A stretch of DNA of 64,000 nt from Marinomonas ostreistagni (lineage in GTDB: Bacteria > Pseudomonadota > Gammaproteobacteria > Pseudomonadales > Marinomonadaceae): assembly GCF_016888445.1 (NCBI RefSeq), contig NZ_JAFEKF010000002.1:434001-498000 (forward strand). The letters are read 5' to 3'. This document shows, piece after piece, positions 48,438 to 56,688 of this stretch. The notes under the pieces were generated by a model that was not told the DNA's origin, searched no databases, and was given only the letters and a program-made list of their open reading frames with translations. A program made the position numbers and the translations under genes. Position 1 is the first letter of the stretch; every line of letters starts with the position of its first letter.

Positions 48438-49599
48438 GGCGGCCTCCCATTGGTGGGCGGTTGCCGGTCAAACTGCTGGCTTGATTGCCTCTGGGGGCAT
48501 TTTGATTACCCGAAATCACCAGATCGCCCGCCTCTAAGCCAGAGGTGATTTCAATATGGGTACGATTTTGAATGCCGGTTTCGACTTTGACGCTCGCACG
48601 CTCGCCATTAGCGCCGGGAACAAATGCCAGGCTGCCGCGCGGGCGCTGGGCAATACTGGCTAACGGTGCCATCAGCACATCTTCGGCTTGCTCCTGAATA
48701 AAGAAAACTTGCGTACTCATGCCATCCATTAGTTTGCCCGCTTGGTTATCGACATCGATGAGCACTTGATACAGCACCACATCGTTGTTGACCGAAGGCG
48801 TGGGCAAAATAGTATTGAGCGTTGAGTGGTAAAAGACGTCAGGGTTACCTAAGGTTGAGAAGCGCACCGCCATACCTTCGCTTAATTTATGAATGTCGGC
48901 TTCTGAGACATCTGCGCGCAAGGTCATCTGCTTTAGACTGGAAATCGTCATCAAGGTGGGGGCGCTTTGGTTAGCATTTAAGGTTTGTCCAACGCGAACC
49001 TCAATACTGCTGACGGTGCCATCAATTGGGGCGTAAATGCGGCTATAAGAAAGCGTTGCCACATCACCATCAAGCGCTGCTTGACTGGCTTTTATTTGTG
49101 CTTCAATCGCGGCAATACGGGCCTTTAAAATCACAATATCGGTTTCTGCGGACTGTAGTGCATCATCACTGACCGCGCCGCGCTGGTGTAAACGACGGTC
49201 GCGCTCGATGCGAGTGTTCGAAAGCTCCAGTTGCGCTTCAAGCTGCGCCAATTGCGCTTTTTGGTTCTCAAGGCTGGCTTGCGAGCGGTTGACGTCGATT
49301 TCAAATACGGTGGCATCGATCTCTGCCAACAGCTGACCTTGTTGTACTTCATCGCCTTCTTCCACATAAAGTGTCTCGATTTGGCCAGACACTTGGGCGC
49401 CGACATCGACGTAATTTGAAGGCTCCAGTGTGCCTGTGCCGGCGACACTGATCTCAATATCACCGCGTACGATGGGTTCAGTGCGCCAGCTAGGTTGCGC
49501 ATCTTGTTGCGCGAACACATACCAAGCGCCAGTTGCTGCGGGAATGCCTAAGACAAGCAACCAAATGCTGACTGTTAGCCAAGAGCGACGGAAAGTCAT
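48427..49599 (-). CDS. macA: MacA-type periplasmic adaptor (membrane fusion protein)
   Basis: 390 residues. N-terminal anchor (about 9-28), lipoyl half-motif GAQVSGQIETLYVEEGDEV, a long coiled-coil hairpin (about 100-180), second lipoyl half YAPIDGTVSSIEVRVGQT, beta-barrel and membrane-proximal domains. The C-terminus is an Arg/Gly/Pro tail (GNRPPMGGRRGN). Joins MacB to the outer-membrane duct. First gene of the leftward operon, with a weaker Fur-like site about 95 bases upstream. Confidence 0.94.
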   Translation of the reverse strand: MTFRRSWLTVSIWLLVLGIPAATGAWYVFAQQDAQPSWRTEPIVRGDIEISVAGTGTLEPSNYVDVGAQVSGQIETLYVEEGDEVQQGQLLAEIDATVFEIDVNRSQASLENQKAQLAQLEAQLELSNTRIERDRRLHQRGAVSDDALQSAETDIVILKARIAAIEAQIKASQAALDGDVATLSYSRIYAPIDGTVSSIEVRVGQTLNANQSAPTLMTISSLKQMTLRADVSEADIHKLSEGMAVRFSTLGNPDVFYHSTLNTILPTPSVNNDVVLYQVLIDVDNQAGKLMDGMSTQVFFIQEQAEDVLMAPLASIAQRPRGSLAFVPGANGERASVKVETGIQNRTHIEITSGLEAGDLVISGNQNAPRGNQASSLTGNRPPMGGRRGN

Positions 49600-49693
49600 A
49601 AGTACTTACTCACGTTAGAAACGGCGCATGGGCCGATATAAGAGGTTATGAAAAGAGGCAGGAATAGTTACAAAATAGCAAGATCTTGTAAAT

Positions 49694-49712
49694 ATGAATG
49701 ATAACGATTCTT
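49694..49712. promoter_or_regulatory. Fur-like site upstream of macA
   Basis: ATGAATGATAACGATTCTT matches about 12 of 19 Fur consensus positions, with the core TGATAACGATT well preserved. It lies between the macA start and the small-RNA terminator, suggesting a separate macA promoter. Confidence 0.45.
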
Positions 49713-49752
49713 GGTAAAGCTATGTAAAGGTGTGCTGTTGAGATCTATAAAT

Positions 49753-49778
49753 AAAAAAACGGACGCAAATGCGTCCGT
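49753..49778 (-). terminator. Orphan leftward intrinsic terminator (3' end of the candidate small RNA)
   Basis: Perfect 8-bp stem ACGGACGC / GCGTCCGT, 4-base loop, then six to seven T on the minus strand. No protein gene ends nearby on that strand, so something short must be transcribed into it. Confidence 0.85.
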
Positions 49779-49861
49779 CTAAATAGGCTCTTGAAATATG
49801 AGACTCACTTAAGTGGAAGCTTAAAAAAGTCTATAACCGCTACGCTCTAAGTAACGATACA
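49753..49861 (-). ncRNA. Candidate Fur-repressed small RNA
   Basis: On the minus strand: -35 TTGCGT (49896-49891), 17-base spacer, -10 TACTAT (49873-49868), predicted start near 49861, and an intrinsic terminator ACGGACGC-ATTT-GCGTCCGT plus T-run ending near 49753. This gives about 109 bases with no meaningful open frame. A Fur box covers the -35. An internal stem (AGACT...AGTCT, TTAAG/CTTAA) exposes the loop CUUCCA, and a U-run precedes it. The architecture matches RyhB/PrrF-type iron RNAs. Apart from a short CUUCC-like seed I see no sequence match to RyhB. It could instead be an attenuated macA leader. Confidence 0.6.
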
Positions 49862-49895
49862 AGGCATATAGTAGACGCTTTAAGTCGCTTACGCA

Positions 49896-49914
49896 AATAA
49901 TAATTATTATCATT
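49896..49914. promoter_or_regulatory. Fur box overlapping the small-RNA promoter
   Basis: AATAATAATTATTATCATT matches 13 of 19 Fur consensus positions and contains AATAATTATT as an exact palindrome. It covers the first base of the predicted -35 and the region immediately upstream. Confidence 0.65.
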
Positions 49915-49995
49915 AAGAAATTTTATCGTTTAATCCTTATTCAATGACGTTAGATAACAAACGCTTTACCTTTTATAGAATTTAGCATTGAACGA

Positions 49996-50014
49996 GCAAA
50001 CAATAATCATTATT
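49996..50014. promoter_or_regulatory. Fur box upstream of the DUF3649 / PepSY operon
   Basis: The core AATAATCATTATT gives 14 of 19 matches to the Fur consensus. It lies 37 bases before the first start codon of the rightward operon, where it would block its promoter or early transcription. Confidence 0.7.
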
Positions 50015-50050
50015 ATCCGCAGCTCTTTTATCACATCAAGGTAGAGTATT

Positions 50051-50350
50051 GTGTTGTCCAGTTTCAGCAAGGGAATAAGCTCACCCAAAGTACAGGTGAC
50101 GTATCGCACGGCGTTGGTCTTGATTGGCGGTTATGCCTTAGCCGCTGGCTTGAGCTTGTTGGCCGCGCACTTTTCAACATTACAAGGGCGCGATTTACGC
50201 GGTTTACTCTACTTAGTATTTTTCGTCGCTTACACGGTGGCCATTATCCTGTTGTTTGCCATTAACCGTCATCGCCAAGCCACTTGGGCAACCCTGCTAA
50301 GCAATGGCGTCACTTGGGGCGTGCTCTGGTTAATCGGAGGTCTGTCATGA
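50051..50350 (+). CDS. DUF3649 family small inner-membrane protein (iron-uptake associated)
   Basis: 99 residues, GTG start with AAGGTAGAG upstream. Three hydrophobic segments (about 20-40, 52-72, 78-97) and YRTALVLIGGYALAAG near the N-terminus fit DUF3649. Members are found beside PepSY and DUF3325 proteins in iron-uptake loci; biochemical function is not known. Overlaps the PepSY gene by ATGA. Confidence 0.8.
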   Translation: MLSSFSKGISSPKVQVTYRTALVLIGGYALAAGLSLLAAHFSTLQGRDLRGLLYLVFFVAYTVAIILLFAINRHRQATWATLLSNGVTWGVLWLIGGLS

Positions 50351-51936
50351 AAGGGCCCTTACGCAAGACCATGACTTGGCTACATACGTGGAGCAGTATC
50401 TTACTCGGGTGGCTGTTGTTCGCGATTTTCTTAACCGGCACCTTGTCTTATTTTCGCATGGAAATTAATCATTGGATGACGCCAGAGGCACATGTGTCGG
50501 TACCGTCAGAACACGCCATTGGTATCGCCGCCAAGCGTTTAGTCGAGGTGGCTCCCGAAGCTGAGAGCTGGAACATTACGCTACCCAGCGAGCGCAATAA
50601 TACGTTGGATTTAAGCTGGCGTAATCCCGGCGATACTCAGCGCCGCCGCGGTCCGATGGAAGTGCTTAACCCAAGTACGGGTGAGCAGATTGAGGTGCGT
50701 GAAACACGTGGTGGCGACTTTCTCTATCGTTTTCATTTTGAGTTGTACCATTTGCCCCGCGGTTTTTCGCGAACCTTGGTAGAAATCGCCACCATGGCGA
50801 TGTTTATCGCCTTGATCTCCGGCATCATCATGCACCGCAAGATCTTTAGCGACTTCTTTATGTTTCGCACTAAGAACCGCTCTTTAGGCTGGTCGGATGC
50901 CCACGCAGTGACTGCTGTGCTGGCGCTACCGTTTCATTTAATGATTACCTTTTCAGGGCTGATTTTACTGGCTTCGACCTTAGTATTCTGGGGCGATGAC
51001 ATAAACAGAAGCGCCAATGGGGGCAATCAAGCGCGCGGGCCAGCACAAGTAGCAGCCGAGCCTGTTGAGCGTTTGCCTGCGCCAGATTTAACGCGCATGC
51101 TGGCAACTGCCGAGCATGAGTTGGGCGCTCGTGTCAGCTTCCTGTTGGCGAATAAGCCCATGACACGGGAAGCTGAATACATTTTCTTCTCGTCAGAGCG
51201 TGACAGTCTATTAGGGAGTCGCTTCGGTCAAACACTGACACTTGATAATGACGGCAATGTGCGTGAAGCCTCCGGCATGTTTGCTACTAATAACCAAGAA
51301 ATCAACGCGGTGAATGCGATCAATGGTGTATTGAGAACATTACACGAAGCGCGCTTTGCCGATCCCTTGGTGCGCTGGTTGTTTTTCATTGCAGGTGTCT
51401 CAGGCACCTTAATGGTCGGCACAGGCTCAATTTTATGGGCGACTAAACGCGCCAAACGCCAAACTGGGCAGTTTGGTTTTGAGTTGGTACATGTGCTAAA
51501 TATCGCCAGTATCAGTGGACTTTGCATTGCTGTCGCCAGCTACTTTTGGCTTAACCGTTTGCTTCCGGCCGAGCTTGCCGTCCGCCAAAGCTGGGAGATT
51601 AATGGCTTCTTTATGGTTTGGCTGCTGACATTGGTGCACGCTGCGATATACCGCCATCGCCACGCTTGGCAAGCGCAACTGTGGCTGGCAGGTAGTCTGT
51701 TTGTATTGCTGCCAGCATTGGATCAGTTTACTTCTCCAGTGGGCTTGTGGAGTGCGTTAATAAATGGCGATTGGATGCGCTTAAGCTTTGATGGCATGAG
51801 TTTATTAATAGGCGCTATCTTGTTGCTTTGTGCAGGGTATTTGCGCCAAAAAATGCAAAAAGTAAGAGCCCAGCAAGCTGTAAAGAAGAGGTCGAGCAGC
51901 ACTGCTTCAGGTACGCAAGAGGTGATCGCGAAATGA
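50347..51936 (+). CDS. PepSY-associated inner-membrane protein (iron-regulated)
   Basis: 529 residues from ATG 50347 (ATGA overlap); a longer frame from 50284 is readthrough of the previous gene. Four to five membrane segments: about 15-37 (WSSILLGWLLFAIFLTG), 146-166, 195-220, 355-380 and several near the C-terminus. Periplasmic loops lie between, including PepSY-like EHAIGIAAKRLVEVAPEAE. Conserved His residues at membrane edges (WLHTWSS, PFHLMITFSG) could bind heme, as proposed for this family in siderophore-iron reduction. Function inferred from family and neighbours. Confidence 0.85.
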   Translation: MKGPLRKTMTWLHTWSSILLGWLLFAIFLTGTLSYFRMEINHWMTPEAHVSVPSEHAIGIAAKRLVEVAPEAESWNITLPSERNNTLDLSWRNPGDTQRRRGPMEVLNPSTGEQIEVRETRGGDFLYRFHFELYHLPRGFSRTLVEIATMAMFIALISGIIMHRKIFSDFFMFRTKNRSLGWSDAHAVTAVLALPFHLMITFSGLILLASTLVFWGDDINRSANGGNQARGPAQVAAEPVERLPAPDLTRMLATAEHELGARVSFLLANKPMTREAEYIFFSSERDSLLGSRFGQTLTLDNDGNVREASGMFATNNQEINAVNAINGVLRTLHEARFADPLVRWLFFIAGVSGTLMVGTGSILWATKRAKRQTGQFGFELVHVLNIASISGLCIAVASYFWLNRLLPAELAVRQSWEINGFFMVWLLTLVHAAIYRHRHAWQAQLWLAGSLFVLLPALDQFTSPVGLWSALINGDWMRLSFDGMSLLIGAILLLCAGYLRQKMQKVRAQQAVKKRSSSTASGTQEVIAK

Positions 51937-52283
51937 TGGTGTTAGTATCGTTCCTATTAAGTTTTTATGCGTTTTTACACTTTGCCATGAGTGTTAAAAA
52001 GCATCATCTGGATGTTTATAAAGGTTGGTATCAAGCTAAGCCGCTTTCTATGCGCGAGTACCGTACGCAGCAATTGATTGCTTGGCTTGCCTTATTGGCT
52101 TCGTTTTATATCGCCGTGGCACACTGGGGCATCGGCATTGGTTCGATGGCATGGCTGATGCTGATCACGGTGTCAGCGCTGCTGGTGGTGGCATTATTGG
52201 CCTATCGTTTAAACTGGTTCCAATGGCTTTGGCGCTACACCAGTTTGGGGCTTAGAGTGGCACCGCCTGTATCTAAATCATGA
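51933..52283 (+). CDS. DUF3325 family small inner-membrane protein
   Basis: 116 residues from ATG 51933, overlapping the PepSY stop; the frame upstream to 51828 is shadow. Three hydrophobic segments (MMVLVSFLLSFYAFLHFAM, about 45-62, about 66-88) and SVKKHHLDVYKGWY match the DUF3325 pattern. Third member of the DUF3649-PepSY-DUF3325 set. Function unknown, presumably in ferri-siderophore processing at the inner membrane. Confidence 0.8.
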   Translation: MMVLVSFLLSFYAFLHFAMSVKKHHLDVYKGWYQAKPLSMREYRTQQLIAWLALLASFYIAVAHWGIGIGSMAWLMLITVSALLVVALLAYRLNWFQWLWRYTSLGLRVAPPVSKS

Positions 52284-52314
52284 GTTTGTTACTGTATTAA
52301 ATCGAGATCTTGGT

Positions 52315-53391
52315 ATGAATAAAATTCCCAGCGATATCTGCAACTTAGCAGATTACGAACGCCACGCTAAAGCGCTGTTGGCGGAGCCGACATGGGCCTA
52401 CTTATCAGGCTTCTCGATGGATGGTATTACCCACCGACGTAACCGCGCTAAGCTTGATGAAGTATTGCTGCAGCAGCGTATTTTGAGCGCGGATATGGGC
52501 CAAGGTGATTGCCGCTTATCACTGTTTGGACGCGAGCTTAGTATGCCTTTGTTGATTGCGCCTTTGGCCTATCAAAAGCTTGCCCATCCGATGGGCGAAT
52601 TGGGCGCAGTACAAGCGGCCGCCGCGCAAGGCGTTGGCTTTTGCTTATCAACACTTGCCAGTTCCAGTATTGAGCAGGTAGCAGAGGTTGCGCCTCAAGC
52701 GAACCGTTGGTTTCAGTTATATTGCCAGCCTAATCGAGATGACACGCTTAAGCTTATACGCCGGGCTGAAGCGGCGGGCTATCAAGCGCTTGTGGTCACC
52801 GCGGATGCACCTATTAATGGTGTGCGTAACGCTGAGCAACGTGCAGGCTTTGAGTTGCCAGACGGCGTGCGCGCCGTCAATTTAGACGGTTTGCCACAAG
52901 CCGCCGCAGGGGATTCGGTGTTTGCTTGTTGGATGAGTCAGGCGCCTGATTGGCAGACCTTAGCGTGGATACGCAAGCAAACCCGTTTGCCATTGCTGTT
53001 AAAAGGTGTAATGCATCCGGCAGATGCCAAGCGTGCGCTCGAGGTCGGTGTCGATGGTGTAATCGTCTCTAACCACGGTGGTCGGGTACTGGATAGCCAG
53101 CCGGCAACGATCGAGGTGTTACCTGCCATCCGCGCGGCCGTTGGGCCGACATTACCGGTATTGCTTGATAGTGGTATTCGCCGTGGCAGTGACATCGTCA
53201 AAGCAATAGCGCTTGGGGCCAACGCGGTATTGTTAGGCCGCCCAGTGTTTTATGCGCAAGCGGTCGCCGGCCCTTTAGGTGTGGCGCACAGTCTGCGCAT
53301 TTTGCGTGATGAACTAGAAGCGACCATGGCGTTATGCGGGTGTGCTACCTTGGCTGATATCAATCAAGACTGCTTATACACACCTTTTTAG
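52315..53391 (+). CDS. FMN-dependent alpha-hydroxy-acid oxidase/dehydrogenase (LldD-like)
   Basis: 358 residues. (beta/alpha)8 FMN enzyme: FSMDGITHRRNRAKLDEV near the N-terminus, PLLIAPLAYQKLAHPMGE, FQLYCQPNRD, LLKGVMHPADAKRAL, and the active-site base His near 253 in SNHGGRVLDSQPA. Oxidises an L-2-hydroxy acid such as lactate, glycolate or mandelate. Lacks the membrane-binding insert of respiratory LldD. Lies 31 bases after the DUF3325 gene, so likely in the iron-regulated operon. The substrate is not evident. Confidence 0.88.
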   Translation: MNKIPSDICNLADYERHAKALLAEPTWAYLSGFSMDGITHRRNRAKLDEVLLQQRILSADMGQGDCRLSLFGRELSMPLLIAPLAYQKLAHPMGELGAVQAAAAQGVGFCLSTLASSSIEQVAEVAPQANRWFQLYCQPNRDDTLKLIRRAEAAGYQALVVTADAPINGVRNAEQRAGFELPDGVRAVNLDGLPQAAAGDSVFACWMSQAPDWQTLAWIRKQTRLPLLLKGVMHPADAKRALEVGVDGVIVSNHGGRVLDSQPATIEVLPAIRAAVGPTLPVLLDSGIRRGSDIVKAIALGANAVLLGRPVFYAQAVAGPLGVAHSLRILRDELEATMALCGCATLADINQDCLYTPF

Positions 53392-53408
53392 TGACTCATA
53401 TTGTTGCA

Positions 53409-53431
53409 AGCCAAACCTAGTTGGTTTGGCT
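53409..53431. terminator. Possible weak convergent terminator hairpin
   Basis: AGCCAAACC-TAGTT-GGTTTGGCT: perfect 9-bp stem overlapping the piuC stop codon and 18 bases after the oxidase stop. No T-run on either strand, so termination would be inefficient. Confidence 0.4.
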
Positions 53432-54100
53432 CCATTGACGCAATAAGTTGTGGTACACCCAAATCAAGTTCTGAATGCGCTCGTCATCCGGCAGATCTTG
53501 GCGCAACCCTTGAATGCTTTGATCTAGCTGGTATAGCGTGCGGCGCTGTTCGTTGTCTGCGACTAAGCTTTGTAACCAAAAGAACGAGCTGACGCGCGCC
53601 CCTTGCGTCACGGGATTCACCTTGTGAATGCTGGTCGACGGATACAGCACCATATCCCCTGCAGGCAGTTTAATTGCTTGCGTGCCAAAGGTGTCTTCGA
53701 TCACCAACTCTCCACCCTCGTAGTCTTCAGGCTCGCTTAAAAATAAGGTCATGGATAAGTCTGTGCGCACTTTCACGGGCGTGTTCGGCACTTGGCGAAT
53801 GGCATTGTCCACATGAAAACCAAACTGTCCGCCCCCTTCATAACGGTTAAACATCGGCGGAAAGATTTTTGCCGGTAGGGCGCTGCCCATAAAGTCTTCC
53901 CGCTGGCTTAGGGTGTGCAAAATAAAGTCGCCGAGCTTACGCGCTAGCGGGTCGTCTTGGCTTAGTTGCAAATTGCTTTTTTGCTGGCGTGAAGCATTGC
54001 CCGCGGTGAGTTTGCCGTCTTGCCAATCTGCTTGGTCCAACGCCTCGCGGATCTCGGTCACTTGTGCAGCGGTTAACACGTTTTTTAGATGCAGTAGCAT
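53417..54100 (-). CDS. piuC: PKHD-type Fe(II)/2-oxoglutarate dioxygenase (PiuC/YbiX family)
   Basis: 227 residues. Iron ligands H96 and D98 (FGFHVDNA) and H159 (SSIHKVNP), 2-oxoglutarate arginine R169, all at the family's usual positions. YPSTSIHKVNPVTQGAR is a signature block. PiuC genes travel with catecholate-siderophore receptors, as here, and the family is Fur-regulated; its substrate is unresolved. Lies 129 bases downstream of the receptor on the same strand, separated by an inverted repeat. Confidence 0.94.
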   Translation of the reverse strand: MLLHLKNVLTAAQVTEIREALDQADWQDGKLTAGNASRQQKSNLQLSQDDPLARKLGDFILHTLSQREDFMGSALPAKIFPPMFNRYEGGGQFGFHVDNAIRQVPNTPVKVRTDLSMTLFLSEPEDYEGGELVIEDTFGTQAIKLPAGDMVLYPSTSIHKVNPVTQGARVSSFFWLQSLVADNEQRRTLYQLDQSIQGLRQDLPDDERIQNLIWVYHNLLRQWSQTN

Positions 54101-54145
54101 AGCGGGTTACTCGTATAAGATAGTTTTATCAGTGCTAGAGATAGC

Positions 54146-54179
54146 AAAGCAGCCGCGTACAAAGTAACACGGCTGCTTT
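54146..54179 (-). promoter_or_regulatory. Intercistronic inverted repeat between the receptor gene and piuC
   Basis: AAAGCAGCCG (54146-54155) and CGGCTGCTTT (54170-54179) are exact complements, 14-base loop. It lies upstream of piuC and therefore beyond its start, not within the receptor message's 3' end. It is more likely a leader element or operator of piuC than a terminator. Confidence 0.35.
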
Positions 54180-54229
54180 GGGAGAACGAGCAAAGGAAAC
54201 AAAACTCGTTCTAGGAACGCTTCAGCTTA

Positions 54230-56476
54230 TTAGAAGTCGTATTTCACAGTGACTTTAGCATTGCGTGGATTACCTGGGCGGAAGTGGCCCTTGGCGCTGT
54301 AATCCGATGCGTAACGCTCATCCGTCAAGTTGCTCACATTTAGCTGAGCACTTAGCTGATCTGTAAACGCGTAGCTTGCCATCGCATTGACGATGGTTGC
54401 TGAGCCAGTGGTGAAGTAAACACGGTTGGCACGCCAGTAATCGTTGCCAGACTGGTATTCCGCACCTGCACCTAGAGTTAGTGGGCCTTGCGCGTAAGTC
54501 ATCCACAATGCGGCCGATTTTTTCGGAGCCGCAGTTAGGCCGTTACCAGAAGCATCATCGCCGCGCGAAGTACCTTCTACGACTTTCGCCTTTTGGTAGG
54601 TGTAGCTAGCGGTCACAGAGACGGCGTCAGTGATCTGGCCAGTCGCGGATAACTCCACACCTTTGCTTTGCTGCTCGCCTGAAGTCGTTAGCTCATTATT
54701 AACCGTTTCATACTCATCTTTCGAGGTTTTGAATACGGCAGCGCTTAGCAATAGGCGGTCGTCAAACAGTTCCCACTTAGTACCTAACTCTTTGGTTACG
54801 GACTCGATTGGATCCAGTGAAGCGTATTCAGCAACATCCTCTTCACTACGACCATTAAGCGAAAGGTTAGCGCCGTTAGGCTCTTCGTTATTGGCGATGG
54901 CAAGATAAATGCTACCGTTGCTTGCTGGCTTGTAATTCACCGCAGCATTCCAGCTAAAGAGTGTAGCGTCTGACGTTGCATCGACCATAGTCGCGCTAGA
55001 GCCACGGCCGACACGCTGAACCGCATCCAGTTCGTAGTCTTCTACGCGGGCGCCAGCACTAACTTGCCAGTGCTCGTTTAGCGTGGCGGTGTCGTTTAGG
55101 TAAACTGCAAAGCCTTTCGCGGTGGCATCTTTTGAGTAACCGTCAATGCTGTAGCTGCCCGAAGCACGGATTTCACCTGGATTAAGTGGATCGTAGCTGG
55201 TTTTCGAGTAGCTGTAGCCGGATAGATCTACATTCGGTGTTTTCTGGTTTTCACGGTAGGCTTCGGCGCCGACGACGATATCATGGCGAATCTTGCCAGT
55301 GTACTTTTCACCGATAAAGTCCAGTTGTGTGACCACTAGCTGGTTTTCGCTGAAGTTAGTTTTAGGGAAAACTAAACCATAGTTACCAGTGTAATTAGGG
55401 TTGTCGCGGTCGCCTAGGTTTTCTGGCCAAGGGCGGTGGATAATAGATTTGGTTTCGGTCTCGCCATAGCGTGTTTGGCTGCGTAGGTTCCACGCATCGT
55501 TTAACTTATGGTTCACAATCGCGGTTAGGGTTAGGGCATCAACTTCTTCAAAGTCGCGATTTTTTACACCGTAGTAATTGTCCCAGTATTTCTCAGCGAT
55601 CATGCCTTCTGGCACACCTGACGCATTGGAAACCTCTTCAGTGATGAATGGCAAGCCAATCACTGGTGTGTTGTCCTGCTTCATGTACATAAAGTTAAAG
55701 GTAACATCGGTATCTTCGCTGATTTGCTGGAAGTAAGATGGCGCCACAGCATAGCTCTTGTATTCTTCTTCGCCGTTATCCCAGTAATCGCCACCTTGCT
55801 CGGTCATCAAGTTCAAACGTACAGCGCTGTCATCCGATAGGACTTTATTGAAGTCACCAGTCAAACGCTTAGTATCAGCTTCATCGTAAGAGGCGCTGAT
55901 GCTGTTTTGATCGCCACGTAGGTGTGCAGACTTAGTTACTAGGTTAACCGAGCCGCCCGCGGAACCTTTACCATATACCGAACCATTGGCGCCTTTAGCG
56001 ACTTCGATTTGCTCAGTGTTAAAAGTGTCACGGCTGTAGCCTGCCACATCACGGATACCATCAGAGTAGATGCTGCCATTGGCATCAAAACCACGAATTG
56101 TGACGTTGTCAGAAGTGTTAACGTTACCGCCACCACCTTCACCGGCACCAAAGGTAGATACACCAGAAACATTGCGTAACGCGTCTTCTAGGGACGTGAC
56201 ACCTTGATCTTCCAGTACTTGCTCATTCACTACGTTGATGGTTTTTGGGGTATCAACCATTTCTTGCGTGAATTTAGGGCTAGCTGGCGCACCGGCTTTG
56301 TAGCCATTTTCAGACGTATCAATAACATCGATACGCTCTAGCTCAGCGCTGTTTTGCTCAGCAGCAAAGCTTGGTGAGCTCATCAGCGCCAGTGCGGAGC
56401 CAACCGCTAAAGCGATCGGAGCAATCTTGAATTGACCTTTGTTCAAAGTGTTCGCGTTCTTCATTGGTGTATCCAT
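54230..56476 (-). CDS. TonB-dependent catecholate siderophore receptor (Fiu/PiuA-like)
   Basis: 748 residues; ATG 56464 is an alternative start. Long signal peptide ending SPSFA, plug domain with TPKTINVVNEQVLEDQG, DALRNVSGVSTFGAG and VTIRGFDANGSIYSDGIRD, then VAKGANGSVYGKGSAGG, barrel ending VTVKYDF with the terminal Phe needed for outer-membrane insertion. Wording is that of the Fiu/PiuA/CirA catecholate group. A Fur-like box lies 46 bases upstream. Its coding strand is the same as piuC; their order and orientation show that the receptor precedes piuC in transcription. Confidence 0.92.
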   Translation of the reverse strand: MDTPMKNANTLNKGQFKIAPIALAVGSALALMSSPSFAAEQNSAELERIDVIDTSENGYKAGAPASPKFTQEMVDTPKTINVVNEQVLEDQGVTSLEDALRNVSGVSTFGAGEGGGGNVNTSDNVTIRGFDANGSIYSDGIRDVAGYSRDTFNTEQIEVAKGANGSVYGKGSAGGSVNLVTKSAHLRGDQNSISASYDEADTKRLTGDFNKVLSDDSAVRLNLMTEQGGDYWDNGEEEYKSYAVAPSYFQQISEDTDVTFNFMYMKQDNTPVIGLPFITEEVSNASGVPEGMIAEKYWDNYYGVKNRDFEEVDALTLTAIVNHKLNDAWNLRSQTRYGETETKSIIHRPWPENLGDRDNPNYTGNYGLVFPKTNFSENQLVVTQLDFIGEKYTGKIRHDIVVGAEAYRENQKTPNVDLSGYSYSKTSYDPLNPGEIRASGSYSIDGYSKDATAKGFAVYLNDTATLNEHWQVSAGARVEDYELDAVQRVGRGSSATMVDATSDATLFSWNAAVNYKPASNGSIYLAIANNEEPNGANLSLNGRSEEDVAEYASLDPIESVTKELGTKWELFDDRLLLSAAVFKTSKDEYETVNNELTTSGEQQSKGVELSATGQITDAVSVTASYTYQKAKVVEGTSRGDDASGNGLTAAPKKSAALWMTYAQGPLTLGAGAEYQSGNDYWRANRVYFTTGSATIVNAMASYAFTDQLSAQLNVSNLTDERYASDYSAKGHFRPGNPRNAKVTVKYDF

Positions 56477-56521
56477 GTAAAGCAGTTTAATGAATGTAAT
56501 AGTTTTAATGAGAAGCGGATG

Positions 56522-56540
56522 TTAAATGATAATTATTGTT
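56522..56540. promoter_or_regulatory. Fur-like box upstream of the siderophore receptor
   Basis: Contains AAATGATAATTATTGTT; 13 of 19 matches to the Fur consensus, 46 bases before the receptor start. Confidence 0.6.
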
Positions 56541-56625
56541 ATTGGAATATGTTTTGTGCATATTTTTTCATTAGTCATATAACTTTTGGTGATTTGTTTA
56601 GAGAAATGAGGATGTATATAACGAA

Positions 56626-56660
56626 AAAAAGCAAGCCATGGGCTGCATGGCTTGCTTTTT
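56626..56660. terminator. Strong terminator of the metal-import operon
   Basis: AAAAAGCAAGCCATG and CATGGCTTGCTTTTT form a perfect 15-bp stem around a 5-base loop, with A-run and T-run outside. It lies 29 bases beyond the last gene of the leftward operon; symmetric, so it works both ways. Confidence 0.92.
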
Positions 56661-56688
56661 AGCTTTGATTGGCTGTTACAACGAGGCG

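Larger units (their letters stand above)
49600..50050. other. 451-base divergent regulatory region between macA and the DUF3649 operon
   Basis: No protein-coding gene seen. From left to right it holds a Fur-like site facing macA (49694-49712), a terminator pointing left (49753-49778), a candidate small RNA, a promoter overlapped by a Fur box (49868-49914), and a Fur box facing the rightward operon (49996-50014). It is AT-rich compared with flanking genes. Confidence 0.75.
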
